This document shows positions 38,178-47,104 of a DNA stretch of 64,000 bases, piece after piece. Position numbers and translations under genes: made by a program. The DNA lies in assembly GCF_000739935.1 (NCBI RefSeq), contig NZ_BBJU01000020.1, forward strand, positions 62,001-126,000, read 5' to 3'. The first letter of the stretch is position 1, and every line of letters starts with the position of its first letter. Below the pieces are notes generated by a model. That model did not search any database. It was not told the origin of the DNA and saw only the letters and a list, made by a program, of their open reading frames with translations. This DNA is from Agrobacterium rubi TR3 = NBRC 13261. Lineage in GTDB: Bacteria > Pseudomonadota > Alphaproteobacteria > Rhizobiales > Rhizobiaceae.

Positions 38178-39278
38178 ATGACATATGATCAGAAGCGTGT
38201 CGTTGAAGCTATCAGGGCCTTCGAGGCCGGTGAGATCGTTGTCGTCATGGATGATGACGACCGCGAGAACGAAGGCGATCTCATCGTTGCCGCCGTGCAT
38301 TGCACGCCTGAACAGATGGCTTTCATCGTGCGCCATACATCGGGCATCGTCTGTGCCCCCATGCCGAAAGAAGAAGCGAAACGCCTCAACCTCAACGCTA
38401 TGGTCGCCGAAAACGACAGCGCGCATACGACTGCCTTTACCGTTTCGGTGGACTTCAAACACGGCACGACGACCGGCATTTCCGCCAGCGACCGCAACGT
38501 GACGGTTCGCAACCTGGCCAACCCCAATGCAGGTGCCGCCGATTTCACCCGCCCCGGCCACATCTTCCCGCTCGTATCTCGCGAGGGTGGAGTGCTGATG
38601 CGTTCCGGCCATACGGAGGCTGCCGTCGATCTCTGCAAACTCGCAGGCCTGCCACTGATCGGCGTCATCAGCGAACTGGTCAATGACGATGGCACCGTGA
38701 TGCGCGGCCCGCAGGTTTCTGCCTTCGCCGAAACGCATGGCATGAAACAGGTTTCGGTCGCCGATCTCATCGCCTATCGCCAGCGCAAGGAAACGCTGGT
38801 CGAAAAGGAATCGGAGTTCACACTCGACACGCCCTTCGGCCCCGCCAAGGCGCAAACCTATTCCCTGCCCTGGGACCCGATGGAGCATATGGCCGTCATC
38901 TTCGGCGATATCCGCGATGGCGTCGATATTCCCGTGCGCCTGCACCCGGAAAACGTGGCCGATGACATCTTCGGCAAGAAGCAGCCCGTGCAGCACTACA
39001 TGGAAAAGATCGCAGCCGAAGGCCGCGGTGTCATCATCTATTTGCGGGAAGGCTCTGTCGGCGTCGGACAGGTTGCCGGACGCCGCAAATCCCGCGACCC
39101 GGAAGAGGCCCATGCGCAAGCACGCTCACGCGACGACGAATGGCTGGAAATCGGCCTCGGCGCGCAGATCCTCAAGGAACTTGGCATCAGTTCGATCAAG
39201 CTGCTGAGCACCCGCGAGCGCCACTATGTCGGGCTAGAGGGTTTTGGAATCCAGATCAGTTCGACGGATATTGGGTGA
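38178..39278 (+). CDS. ribB: 3,4-dihydroxy-2-butanone 4-phosphate synthase (with degenerate GTP cyclohydrolase II half)
   Basis: A 366-residue protein. Residues 1-210 are DHBP synthase, which makes the four-carbon unit of riboflavin: DDDDRENEGDLIVAA holds the magnesium acids, RHTSGIVCAPM, and GHIFPLVSREGGVLMRSGHTEAAVDL the active site. The rest is homologous to GTP cyclohydrolase II, but where RibA has three zinc cysteines (the CxSECLTG/CDC region) this has VRLHPENVADDIFGKKQPVQHYM with no Cys, so that activity is expected to be absent. Such RibB-X fusions are common in alphaproteobacteria. Confidence 0.94.
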   Translation: MTYDQKRVVEAIRAFEAGEIVVVMDDDDRENEGDLIVAAVHCTPEQMAFIVRHTSGIVCAPMPKEEAKRLNLNAMVAENDSAHTTAFTVSVDFKHGTTTGISASDRNVTVRNLANPNAGAADFTRPGHIFPLVSREGGVLMRSGHTEAAVDLCKLAGLPLIGVISELVNDDGTVMRGPQVSAFAETHGMKQVSVADLIAYRQRKETLVEKESEFTLDTPFGPAKAQTYSLPWDPMEHMAVIFGDIRDGVDIPVRLHPENVADDIFGKKQPVQHYMEKIAAEGRGVIIYLREGSVGVGQVAGRRKSRDPEEAHAQARSRDDEWLEIGLGAQILKELGISSIKLLSTRERHYVGLEGFGIQISSTDIG

Positions 39279-39308
39279 GTTTAGAATACCGCTGCACATC
39301 AACTCTCC

Positions 39309-39419
39309 CATTCCTGTCCTTGTGACAGGAATCCAGCCAGCTCAAGTCCTTGGGCTGAAAACGCCTTTCCCGCCGCGCAGACGCGCGTCCACTGGATTCC
39401 TGTGACGAGCACAGGAATG
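39309..39419. repeat. Palindromic mosaic repeat, copy 1 (111 bp)
   Basis: Two 9-bp hairpins at the ends (ATTCCTGTC / GACAGGAAT with loop CTTGT; ATTCCTGTG / CACAGGAAT with loop ACGAG) that are themselves inverted to each other, a middle stem CAGC-CAAG / CTTG-GCTG and a small GCGC / GCGC stem. The same element is at 51416-51526. It lies between the ends of ribB and the convergent YcaQ-like gene. Resembles rhizobial RIME/REP-type intergenic elements. Confidence 0.85.
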
Positions 39420-39444
39420 AGGGTGGTGGGACGACATTACCCTC

Positions 39445-40635
39445 TCACCCCAGCCACCCATCCAGATACCGCACACTCTCGACGCCGGTAAACTTCGCCA
39501 GTCGGTTCAGCTCCGCATCCAACTTTGCAAGCCTCCCCGAAGACGGACGCACGCCCTTCTCTAGCCACAGCCGCCTGACATCCAATGTCCCACCCTTGCG
39601 CTCCGCCTTCATGTCGATGCGACCGATTAACCTGTCGCCTTCCAGAAGCGGGAAGACGTAATAACCGTATTGCCGTTTCGGCTCCGGCACGAAGACTTCG
39701 ATGCGGTAGAAGAAACCGAACAGGCGTTCGGTACGGGCGCGGTTGCGCAGCAGAGGATCGAAGGGGCTGAGTACCCTAATGCGGTTAGGGGGCTCGATCT
39801 CGGCCTCCGCTCCGCTCGCAAACCCTTCGAAGGCGTAGGAGATGCGCTCCTTCCCACCGTCAGACGAGGCGAGCGAGACTTCACAGAGCTCATCGCGATG
39901 CGCCATCACCCACGCCCGCGCTTCCTGCGGCGTGACGATGTCGAAAAACGCGGATATCTCACCCGATGTTGCAAAGCCGAGGCGCGTTAGCGCCTCGCGG
40001 CAGGCCCAGTCGACAAAGGAATCGTGATCGACCTCCAGATCGTGATGCTCTGATGGGATCACCCGTTCCGCAAGATCATAGACCTTTTGAAAATTGACTC
40101 GGCCTGCCACGGCCAGCTTGCCGGTGTGCCAGAGATATTCGAGCGCGGTTTTCGACGGATGCCAGTTCCACCAGCCACCGGACTGATGTCCCTCCGCTTT
40201 CATATCGCGCGACATGGTGGGACCGTTTTCGGCAATGCGCCGATAGGTTTCCTCGAAGGCGGAATCGAAGCCCTCGCCGTGCCAGGTGCGCCAGCGTTCC
40301 TGAATGATCGGCTCGCGGCGGCGGAAGCGGTGTTTCCAATAGGGGTAAAAGGTTGCTGGCAGAATCGAGGCGTCATGCGTCCAGTGTTCGAAAAGCGCCC
40401 GGTCTTTTTCCAGCAGGTCCGTCAGGTGCTGGCGCTTGTAGGTCTGGTTGCGGGAAAAGATGATCTGGTGATGCGCTCGCTCCACCGTGGCGATGCTGTC
40501 GAGCTGCACAAAGCCAAGGTCGGTGATGAGCTTCAGCAAATCTGCCTTGTCCATGGCGCGGCTGGGCGAAACGGACAGGCCCTGTCGCGCTAGGAAAATA
40601 CGTCGTGCTGCTTCGTTCGAAATCTTGATACCCAT
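39445..40635 (-). CDS. YcaQ/AlkZ-like winged-helix DNA glycosylase family protein
   Basis: A 396-residue protein of the HTH_42 family. ISNEAARRIFLARQGL opens it; VQLDSIATVERAHHQIIFSRNQTYK contains the Q-x-D catalytic motif of AlkZ/YcaQ crosslink glycosylases. Three winged-helix units are expected (one near 140-185, WNWHPSKTALEYLWHTGKLAVAGR). E. coli YcaQ unhooks interstrand crosslinks; that is inferred here by homology. The stop lies close to the repeat element. GTATGATCAG leader; the ATG is taken as the first in frame. Confidence 0.87.
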   Translation of the reverse strand: MGIKISNEAARRIFLARQGLSVSPSRAMDKADLLKLITDLGFVQLDSIATVERAHHQIIFSRNQTYKRQHLTDLLEKDRALFEHWTHDASILPATFYPYWKHRFRRREPIIQERWRTWHGEGFDSAFEETYRRIAENGPTMSRDMKAEGHQSGGWWNWHPSKTALEYLWHTGKLAVAGRVNFQKVYDLAERVIPSEHHDLEVDHDSFVDWACREALTRLGFATSGEISAFFDIVTPQEARAWVMAHRDELCEVSLASSDGGKERISYAFEGFASGAEAEIEPPNRIRVLSPFDPLLRNRARTERLFGFFYRIEVFVPEPKRQYGYYVFPLLEGDRLIGRIDMKAERKGGTLDVRRLWLEKGVRPSSGRLAKLDAELNRLAKFTGVESVRYLDGWLG

Positions 40636-40712
40636 AGCAAAAGCCTAGGGTTGTATGATCAGAAAATCAATGTTCTTTTTTTGTTCCTTGTTTCGTTTGT
40701 CGTCCCTCGCGT

Positions 40713-40722
40713 TTATAGAGAC
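40713..40722 (+). promoter_or_regulatory. Possible BioR-like half site upstream of bioM
   Basis: TTATAGAGAC matches 8 of 10 bases of the BioR operator consensus TTATAGATAA known for biotin genes in Rhizobiales, 26 bp before the bioM start. The match is imperfect and could be chance. Confidence 0.25.
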
Positions 40723-40748
40723 AGCCAGAACATTTCGGGGACTGGCCG

Positions 40749-41429
40749 TTGGATATTCGTTTTCAGGATGCTGGCGTGGTATTTGACGGCAGAGCAGCGG
40801 TCGAACCGCTGACGCTTGCGCTTATCGAGCGACGCGTCGGTATTATCGGCCTCAACGGGTCCGGTAAAACCACCTTTGCGCGGATGATCAACGGGTTGAC
40901 GAAACCGACGAGCGGCCATGTCAGCGTCAGCGGGCTGGATACGGTCAAAGACGCTTCGGAGGTTTTGAAGGATGTCGGCTTCATCTTCCAGAACCCGCAA
41001 AACCAGATCATCCTGCCCATCATCCGCGACGACATCGCCTTTGGCCTGAAGAGCAAGGGGCTGAACAAGGCTGCCATTGACGCGGCTGTGGATGCCACCT
41101 TGCAACGCTTCGATATCCAGCATCTGGCAAAGCGCCGCGCGCATGAACTGTCCGGTGGAGAATTGCAGCTATCCGCCTTGGCGGCGCTGACCATCACCAA
41201 GCCAAAAATCCTGATCATGGACGAGCCGACAAACCAGCTCGACCTGAAAAACCGTGCCATGGTGGAGCGGACGATGGCCGGTTTGGAGCAGTCGCTGATC
41301 GTCATCACCCATGACCTGCCGTTGCTGGAAAGTTTCGATCGCGTTTTGCTGTTTCATCAGGGAAAACTGCATATCGATGCCTCGCCCACCGAGGCCATCA
41401 GCACCTACCGCACACTGGCCCTGTCATGA
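40749..41429 (+). CDS. bioM: Biotin ECF transporter, ATPase component
   Basis: A 226-residue ABC ATPase of the energy-coupling-factor type. Walker A GLNGSGKT at residues 34-41, Q-loop IFQNPQNQIILP (typical for BioM/CbiO/EcfA), signature LSGGE, Walker B ILIMDEP and D-loop NQLD. It energises biotin uptake with BioN and BioY encoded next. Start is TTG, GGGGA 7 nt upstream; no ATG alternative at the right place. It overlaps bioN by 4 nt. Confidence 0.93.
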   Translation: MDIRFQDAGVVFDGRAAVEPLTLALIERRVGIIGLNGSGKTTFARMINGLTKPTSGHVSVSGLDTVKDASEVLKDVGFIFQNPQNQIILPIIRDDIAFGLKSKGLNKAAIDAAVDATLQRFDIQHLAKRRAHELSGGELQLSALAALTITKPKILIMDEPTNQLDLKNRAMVERTMAGLEQSLIVITHDLPLLESFDRVLLFHQGKLHIDASPTEAISTYRTLALS

Positions 41430-42046
41430 GAAGCCTCCACGTCGGAGGTAGTGGGTGGCTCTATCGGCTATCGCCGCGCATCAAGCTCATCACGCTTGCC
41501 GCTTTCAGCATCGCTTTGTTTCTGACCCGCGATATGCTGATCCTCGCTGCTGCCGTCGCATTGGCAGCGCTGGTTCTATGGCAGGCGCATCTGGGCTGGC
41601 GCGAGACGGTGGCGCGGCTGCGCCCGGTCTTTTTGACAATCGCCATCATCGCCGCTTTCAGTTTCGTTCTGGTCTCCCCTCTTGAAGCGACCATTTCCCT
41701 GTTGCGACTGACGGCCCTGACGCTACTGGCAACGGCGATTACGGCCAGCGTCAGCATTTCGCAGTTCATGGATGAAATCGCCTTTGCCTTACGCCCCTTG
41801 GAAAAACTTGGCCTCGCCAATGCCTCCGATGTCGGCCTTGCCGTGGGGCTCGTCGTGCGCTTCGTGCCTGAGGTCGTGACGCGCTACGAGACATTGCGAG
41901 ATGCGCAACGCGCGCGTGGGTTGACGCCAAAGCTGCACAGCACGCTGGTGCCGCTCATCATTATGACGTTGAAGGATGCCGATGCCATTGCAGATGCCAT
42001 TGACGCGCGCGGTTTCAGAGGCCAAACCTCATCCAAGGATTTGTAG
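41426..42046 (+). CDS. bioN: Biotin ECF transporter, transmembrane T component
   Basis: A 206-residue integral membrane protein with about five helices, the EcfT-type coupling subunit. The two Ala-Arg-Gly cytoplasmic coupling motifs are visible: RDAQRARGL near residue 165 and IDARGFRG near the C-terminus, through which it meets the ATPases. Its ATG overlaps the bioM stop (ATGA); 17 bp separate it from bioY. Confidence 0.93.
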   Translation: MRSLHVGGSGWLYRLSPRIKLITLAAFSIALFLTRDMLILAAAVALAALVLWQAHLGWRETVARLRPVFLTIAIIAAFSFVLVSPLEATISLLRLTALTLLATAITASVSISQFMDEIAFALRPLEKLGLANASDVGLAVGLVVRFVPEVVTRYETLRDAQRARGLTPKLHSTLVPLIIMTLKDADAIADAIDARGFRGQTSSKDL

Positions 42047-42063
42047 AGGGGAGCCTATTGAGA

Positions 42064-42627
42064 ATGAAGACCCGTGACCTCGTTCTGATTTCGCTGTTTT
42101 CAGCCATCATCATCGCACTTGGCCTGTTGCCGCCGATCCCGCTCGGCTTCATTCCGGTGCCCATCACCGCGCAGTCGCTTGGCGTCATGCTGGCCGGTGT
42201 GGTGCTGGGGGCAAAGCGCGGCACGCTCGCCGTTCTGCTCACCATTCTCATCGCCGCCATTGGGTTGCCGGTGCTTTCGGGCGGTCGCGGTGGCCTTTCG
42301 ATCTTCTACACACCGACAACAGGTTATCTGATCGGCTGGATCGCGGCTGTCTTTACCACTGGCTACCTGTCGGAGCGTCTGGTCAATCGCGATCAATCGG
42401 CTCTGGCGCAGGGCCTCGGCTTCTTTCTCGCCAGCGTCGCCGGTGGCGTCGTCGTGCTCTATGCGTTCGGCATTACCTATCTCGGCTTTGCAGCGGGCAT
42501 CGGCTTTTCCAAAGCCTTCATCGGCTCCATGGCCTTCATTCCGGGCGATGTCCTCAAGGCCGTTATCGCCGCACTGGCAGGTCGGGCCGTGATGGCCGGA
42601 TATCCGCTGTTGCCGCAACGCGCATAG
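42064..42627 (+). CDS. bioY: Biotin ECF transporter, substrate-binding S component
   Basis: A 187-residue membrane protein with about six helices that binds biotin in the membrane. VITAQSL-like PITAQSLGVMLAGVVLGAKRGTLAV, GLPVLSGGRGGLSIFYTPTTGYLIGW and the C-terminal FIPGDVLKAVIAALAGRAV are BioY hallmarks. GAGGGGAG lies 10 nt before the ATG at 42064; a TTG two codons earlier is closer to the site and cannot be ruled out. Part of bioMNY operon. Confidence 0.95.
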   Translation: MKTRDLVLISLFSAIIIALGLLPPIPLGFIPVPITAQSLGVMLAGVVLGAKRGTLAVLLTILIAAIGLPVLSGGRGGLSIFYTPTTGYLIGWIAAVFTTGYLSERLVNRDQSALAQGLGFFLASVAGGVVVLYAFGITYLGFAAGIGFSKAFIGSMAFIPGDVLKAVIAALAGRAVMAGYPLLPQRA

Positions 42628-42656
42628 TCTAAGCACCACGTTCAGGAGTATCCGCC

Positions 42657-43592
42657 ATGGCCACACGGCTTTACGAGCATCCCATATTCCTGGAACATAT
42701 CACGCCTGCGGGCCACCCGGAGCGGCCCGACAGGCTGCGGTCCCTCAACATTGCACTGGAGCATCCGAATTTCGAGCGGCTGGAGCGTAGCCAAGCGCCG
42801 CAAGCCAATGAGGATGCCGTGCTGCTGGCCCACCCGGAAAGCCATCTGATCTCGATCATGCGGCAGATTCCCGAGGAAGACGGCGAGATCAACCGCATCG
42901 AGGCCGATACCTATGCCTCGCCCAAAAGCCTGCAAGCGGCGCTGACCGGTATCGGCGCTGCCATGGCGGCGGTGGATGATGTGTTTTCAGGAGCCGCCGA
43001 CAATGTCTTCGTCGCCAGCCGCCCGCCCGGCCACCATGCGGAGACCGAAAAGGCCATGGGTTTCTGTTTGTTCAACAACGCCGCCATCGCGGCCCGCCAT
43101 GCGCAGAAGGTGCATGGCGCGGAACGTGTCGCCATCGTTGATTGGGACGTGCACCACGGCAACGGCACGCAGGATATTTTCTGGAACGACACATCCGTGC
43201 TGTTCTGCTCCACCCACCAGATGCCCCTTTACCCGTGGAGTGGCGATAAAAAAGAAACCGGCATCAAGAACAACGTGGTCAACGCGCCGCTGTCTCCCAA
43301 CACCGGCAGCGACCATTTTCGCGAGGCGTTCAAATCCCGCGTGCTGCCAGCGCTTGCCGATTTCTCGCCTGATCTCATCATCATCTCTTCCGGTTTCGAT
43401 GCGCATCACCGCGATCCCTTGGCGCAGATCAATCTGGTGGGCGATGATTTCGACTGGGCGACGGGGCGAATTCTTGAGATGGCCGACAAATTTGCCGCCA
43501 ACCGGGTCGTCAGCCTGCTTGAAGGCGGTTATGATCTGGAAGGGCTGGCGGAATCGGCAGCCATGCATATTTTGAGAATGATGAAGGGTTGA
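42657..43592 (+). CDS. Histone deacetylase family protein (acetylpolyamine/acetoin utilisation-like)
   Basis: A 311-residue zinc amidohydrolase of the class II HDAC/AcuC fold. [23 protein letters not shown] holds the catalytic His pair, [15 protein letters not shown] the zinc Asp and His, [10 protein letters not shown] the second zinc Asp, and [11 protein letters not shown] the C-terminal loop. Bacterial members deacetylate small molecules or unknown lysine substrates. GGAGTA 9 nt before the ATG. Followed 2 bp later by xseB, an arrangement usual in Rhizobiales. Confidence 0.92.
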   Translation: MATRLYEHPIFLEHITPAGHPERPDRLRSLNIALEHPNFERLERSQAPQANEDAVLLAHPESHLISIMRQIPEEDGEINRIEADTYASPKSLQAALTGIGAAMAAVDDVFSGAADNVFVASRPPGHHAETEKAMGFCLFNNAAIAARHAQKVHGAERVAIVDWDVHHGNGTQDIFWNDTSVLFCSTHQMPLYPWSGDKKETGIKNNVVNAPLSPNTGSDHFREAFKSRVLPALADFSPDLIIISSGFDAHHRDPLAQINLVGDDFDWATGRILEMADKFAANRVVSLLEGGYDLEGLAESAAMHILRMMKG

Positions 43593-43594
43593 AC

Positions 43595-43849
43595 ATGACG
43601 GAAAATGCCAACACAGCCGATGTCAGCGGTTATTCTTTCGAAAAGGCTGTCGCCGAGCTGGAAAGCATTGTCGCCCGTCTGGAACGCGGCGATGTGGCGC
43701 TGGACGAATCCATCGCCATCTATGAGCGCGGTGAAGCCCTGAAGAAACATTGCGAAACCCTGCTGACGGCTGCCGAAAAGCGCATCGAGAAAATTCGTCT
43801 GGATCGGGCGGGTAAGCCGGTGGGTGTGGAGCCGCTGGACGGCGAATGA
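43595..43849 (+). CDS. xseB: Exodeoxyribonuclease VII small subunit
   Basis: An 84-residue helical protein, small subunit of exonuclease VII which degrades single-stranded [47 protein letters not shown] is the entire family signature. The ATG at 43595 is preferred to a TTG two codons earlier; AAGGG lies upstream inside the end of the HDAC gene. The large subunit xseA is not in the window. Confidence 0.93.
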   Translation: MTENANTADVSGYSFEKAVAELESIVARLERGDVALDESIAIYERGEALKKHCETLLTAAEKRIEKIRLDRAGKPVGVEPLDGE

Positions 43850-43870
43850 GGGGCAGGTTATCCCCGCAGT

Positions 43871-43958
43871 CGTCACCCTCGGGCTTGTCCCGAGGGTCTG
43901 CTCACGTTTCACCAACGTAGGGGTTCGTTAGATGCTCGGGACAGGCCCGAGCATGACG
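43871..43958. repeat. Palindromic repeat, second type (88 bp)
   Basis: Two hairpins, ACCCTCGGG / CCCGAGGGT with loop CTTGT and ATGCTCGGG / CCCGAGCAT with loop ACAGG, framed by CGTCA...TGACG, so the whole is also an inverted repeat. It resembles widely dispersed CTCGGG-CCCGAG palindromes in rhizobial genomes. It lies in the 238-bp gap between xseB and the pirin gene; the rest of the gap shows only the pirin promoter region. Confidence 0.8.
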
Positions 43959-44087
43959 GCGGAGGGGTTGTGGGGCAATCCAATACCATTCCACTCCTTC
44001 CGTAACCGAGAACACAGCGTTCATAAGAGAACGCTCAACAGTCCCGCAAATCGTGGTAATCTACCGCCTCATCGCAGGAGATTTGCC

Positions 44088-45011
44088 ATGTCGTTTTTTC
44101 CCGGAAAAGACCCCGTCGCGGGCGACGCTTTTGCCTGCGATGCTATCGAGAATCTCATCATTCCCCGCTCCAGCGACATCGGCGGCTTTGCCGTGCGGCG
44201 CGCGCTGCCAACGCGGGACCGGCGGCTGGTTGGGCCGTTCATCTTCTTCGACCGCATGGGTCCGGCGATCCTCAAAGCGGGAGAAGCGCTGGATGTGAAG
44301 CCGCATCCGCATATCGGGCTTTCCACCGTCACCTATCTGTTCGATGGCGAGATCAAGCATCGGGATAGTCTGGGCACTGAACTCACCATCCGCCCCGGCG
44401 ATATCAACCTGATGACGGCGGGGCGCGGCATCGTGCATTCGGAACGCACACCGGAAAATCTGCGCGGGCATCCGCTGTCCATGTCCGGACTGCAAACATG
44501 GCTTGCCATGCCGGATGACAAGGAAGAGATCGCGCCGGAGTTCTCCCACACCGGGCGCGAGTCCATGCCGATGATAGACGATGCAGGTGTCTTCGGTCGC
44601 GTCGTGATCGGTGCCTTCGCCGGATCGTCGTCACCGGTCAAAACCCTGACGGACACGCTCTATGTCGATCTGACCCTGAATGCCGGAGTGAAATTCCCTT
44701 TCCCTGCCGACCAAGAGGAGCGGGCGATCTATATTCTGTCCGGCTGCCTGGAAGTGGCGGGCGATGTGTTTGCAGCCGATCAACTGATCGTCTTTCGTGC
44801 GGGCGATGACATCACGCTGAAGGGTGGAATCAGTGGTTGCCACGTCATGATGTTCGGTGGAGCGGCGCTGAATTCTAAGCGATACATCTGGTGGAATTTC
44901 GTATCGTCATCAAAAGAACGCATAGAACAAGCCAAGCAGGAGTGGAGAACCGGACGCTTCGATATCGTTCCGGGGGATGAAGAAGAGTTTGTCCCTTTGC
45001 CGCAGGGTTGA
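44088..45011 (+). CDS. Pirin family protein
   Basis: A 307-residue bicupin. GPFIFFDRMGPAILKAGEALDVKPHPHIGLSTVTYLFDGEIKHRDSLGTE contains the metal-binding His-x-His pair (HPH), the next His (KHRDS) and the Glu/His of the pirin N-cupin (IVHSERTP). The C-terminal cupin lacks such ligands (PADQEERAIYILSGCLEVAG). Some pirins act as quercetinases or bind pyruvate dehydrogenase; role here open. GCAGGAGATTTGCC precedes the ATG. Confidence 0.92.
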   Translation: MSFFPGKDPVAGDAFACDAIENLIIPRSSDIGGFAVRRALPTRDRRLVGPFIFFDRMGPAILKAGEALDVKPHPHIGLSTVTYLFDGEIKHRDSLGTELTIRPGDINLMTAGRGIVHSERTPENLRGHPLSMSGLQTWLAMPDDKEEIAPEFSHTGRESMPMIDDAGVFGRVVIGAFAGSSSPVKTLTDTLYVDLTLNAGVKFPFPADQEERAIYILSGCLEVAGDVFAADQLIVFRAGDDITLKGGISGCHVMMFGGAALNSKRYIWWNFVSSSKERIEQAKQEWRTGRFDIVPGDEEEFVPLPQG

Positions 45012-45103
45012 AAGTCGTTAAAAGGATTTAAATCTTGCCGAAGGCCGCGCTACACACCATCTGGTAGCCAATAGGTAGAACGATAGAGACGAAGGCCGAA
45101 CGA

Positions 45104-47023
45104 TTGACCGGAATGCCAGAGACACCATTGCTTGACCGGGTGAAATTCCCATCCGACCTCAAGGCGATAGAAGATCGCGACCTGCCGCAGCTGGCAAGGG
45201 AATTGCGCGACGAGATGATCGACGCCGTTTCCACCACCGGTGGGCATCTGGGTGCAGGTCTTGGTGTCGTCGAGCTGACCATTGCCATTCACAAGGTGTT
45301 CAACACACCGGAAGACCGGTTGATTTTCGATGTCGGCCACCAGTGCTATCCACACAAGATCCTGACCGGTCGTCGTGATCGCATCCGCACGCTGCGACAG
45401 GAAGGTGGCCTTTCCGGCTTTACCCGCCGCGCCGAGAGCGAATATGACGATTTCGGCGCAGGCCATTCCTCCACCTCCATTTCCGCCGGTCTCGGCATGG
45501 CCGTAGCGGCTGAGCTGGATGGCAGCAACCGCAAGGTTATCTCGGTCATCGGTGACGGCTCCATGTCGGCGGGCATGGCATTCGAGGCGCTGAACAATGC
45601 CGGTGCACTGGATGCACGCCTCATTGTCATTCTCAACGACAACGACATGTCGATTGCGCCGCCGACGGGTGCGATGAGCGCTTATCTCGCGCGTCTGGCA
45701 TCTGGCCGCACCTACATGGGCTTCCGCGATTTCGGTAAGAAACTGACGGCCTATCTCGGCAAGACCATCGACCGCGCCATTACCCGTGCCGTGACCCATG
45801 CGCGCGGTTATGTCACCGGTGGTACGCTGTTCGAAGAACTCGGCTTCTACCATATCGGCCCCATCGACGGTCACTCCTTCGACCATCTGCTGCCCGTTTT
45901 GCGCAATGTGCGCGACAACCAGAAGGGCCCGGTGCTGATCCATGTCGTCACGCAAAAGGGCAAGGGTTATGCGCCTGCCGAAGCAGCGGCAGACAAGTAT
46001 CACGGCGTCAACAAGTTCGATGTCATCACCGGCGCGCAGGCCAAGGCCAAGCCGAATGCACCGAGCTATACCAGCGTCTTTGCCGAAGCACTCATTCAGG
46101 AAGCAACGCTCGACGACAAGATCGTCGGCGTCAGCGCGGCCATGCCGAATGGCACGGGACTGGATAAGCTCGCCGAACTCTTCCCCACACGCAGCTTCGA
46201 TGTCGGCATTGCCGAACAGCATGCCGTGACCTTTGCGGCGGGGCTTGCAGCCGATGGCTACAAACCCTTCTGCGCGCTCTACTCCACCTTCCTGCAACGA
46301 GGTTACGACCAGCTGGTGCATGATGTGGCCATTCAGAGCCTGCCGGTGCGCTTTCCCATCGATCGCGCCGGTTTCGTCGGTGCCGATGGCCCCACCCACT
46401 CAGGCTCGTTCGATACGACCTTCCTCGCTACCCTGCCTGGCATGGTGGTCATGGCGGCGGCTGACGAGGCTGAACTGAAACATATGGTGCGCACCGCCGC
46501 CGCCTATGACGAAGGTCCGATTTCATTCCGCTACCCGCGTGGCGAAGGTGTCGGCATCGAGATGCCGGTGCGTGGTGAAATCCTCGAAATCGGCAAGGGA
46601 CGCATCGTCAAGGAAGGTAGCAAGGTCGCCCTTCTGTCCTTCGGCACGCGCCTTGCGGAATGCCTGTCCGCAGCCGAAGACCTCGACGCCGCCGGACTAT
46701 CCACGACCGTTGCGGACGCGCGGTTCGCAAAGCCGCTGGACCTCGATCTCATTCGCCAACTGGCCAGCCACCACGAGGTTCTTATTACCATCGAAGAGGG
46801 ATCGTCGGGCGGTTTCGGGGCACATGTCCTGCATTTTATGGCGAGCGCCGGTCTCCTCGACATGGGCCTCAAGGTTCGCACGCTGACCTTGCCTGACCAA
46901 TGGGTGGAGCAGGCCAAGCCTGAGATCATGTATGCCAATGCCGGGCTGGACCGCGCGGGCATCGTGTCTGCCGTGTTCAATGCACTGGGCCAAAAACAAG
47001 CCGGTCTCGGCGTCGCCGGATAA
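45104..47023 (+). CDS. dxs: 1-deoxy-D-xylulose-5-phosphate synthase
   Basis: A 639-residue TPP-dependent transketolase-like enzyme that starts the MEP isoprenoid pathway and feeds thiamine and pyridoxal synthesis. [16 protein letters not shown] with its catalytic His, [18 protein letters not shown] (TPP/Mg motif), and [17 protein letters not shown] (Glu of the TPP aminopyrimidine) are visible. TTG at 45104 has GAAGG 8 nt ahead; ATG at 45113, three codons later, is the alternative. A terminator follows. Confidence 0.97.
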   Translation: MTGMPETPLLDRVKFPSDLKAIEDRDLPQLARELRDEMIDAVSTTGGHLGAGLGVVELTIAIHKVFNTPEDRLIFDVGHQCYPHKILTGRRDRIRTLRQEGGLSGFTRRAESEYDDFGAGHSSTSISAGLGMAVAAELDGSNRKVISVIGDGSMSAGMAFEALNNAGALDARLIVILNDNDMSIAPPTGAMSAYLARLASGRTYMGFRDFGKKLTAYLGKTIDRAITRAVTHARGYVTGGTLFEELGFYHIGPIDGHSFDHLLPVLRNVRDNQKGPVLIHVVTQKGKGYAPAEAAADKYHGVNKFDVITGAQAKAKPNAPSYTSVFAEALIQEATLDDKIVGVSAAMPNGTGLDKLAELFPTRSFDVGIAEQHAVTFAAGLAADGYKPFCALYSTFLQRGYDQLVHDVAIQSLPVRFPIDRAGFVGADGPTHSGSFDTTFLATLPGMVVMAAADEAELKHMVRTAAAYDEGPISFRYPRGEGVGIEMPVRGEILEIGKGRIVKEGSKVALLSFGTRLAECLSAAEDLDAAGLSTTVADARFAKPLDLDLIRQLASHHEVLITIEEGSSGGFGAHVLHFMASAGLLDMGLKVRTLTLPDQWVEQAKPEIMYANAGLDRAGIVSAVFNALGQKQAGLGVAG

Positions 47024-47050
47024 CCCGGCCTGCCGTTCTGCCAGCCAACA

Positions 47051-47082
47051 AAAAACCCGCCGGATCGCTCCGACGGGTTTTT
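47051..47082. terminator. Bidirectional terminator between dxs and the chemoreceptor gene
   Basis: Thirteen paired bases, AAAAACCCG-CGGA against TCCG-CGGGTTTTT, one internal mismatch, 4-nt loop TCGC. T-runs on both strands, 27 bp after dxs and 22 bp past the chemoreceptor stop, so it serves both convergent genes. Confidence 0.88.
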
Positions 47083-47104
47083 GCGTTTTAGGTGTCTGCT
47101 GGTC

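Noticed and set aside
45050..46399. 449-codon minus-strand frame opposite dxs
   Set aside because: Same cause; dxs is certain and the antisense product has no family features.
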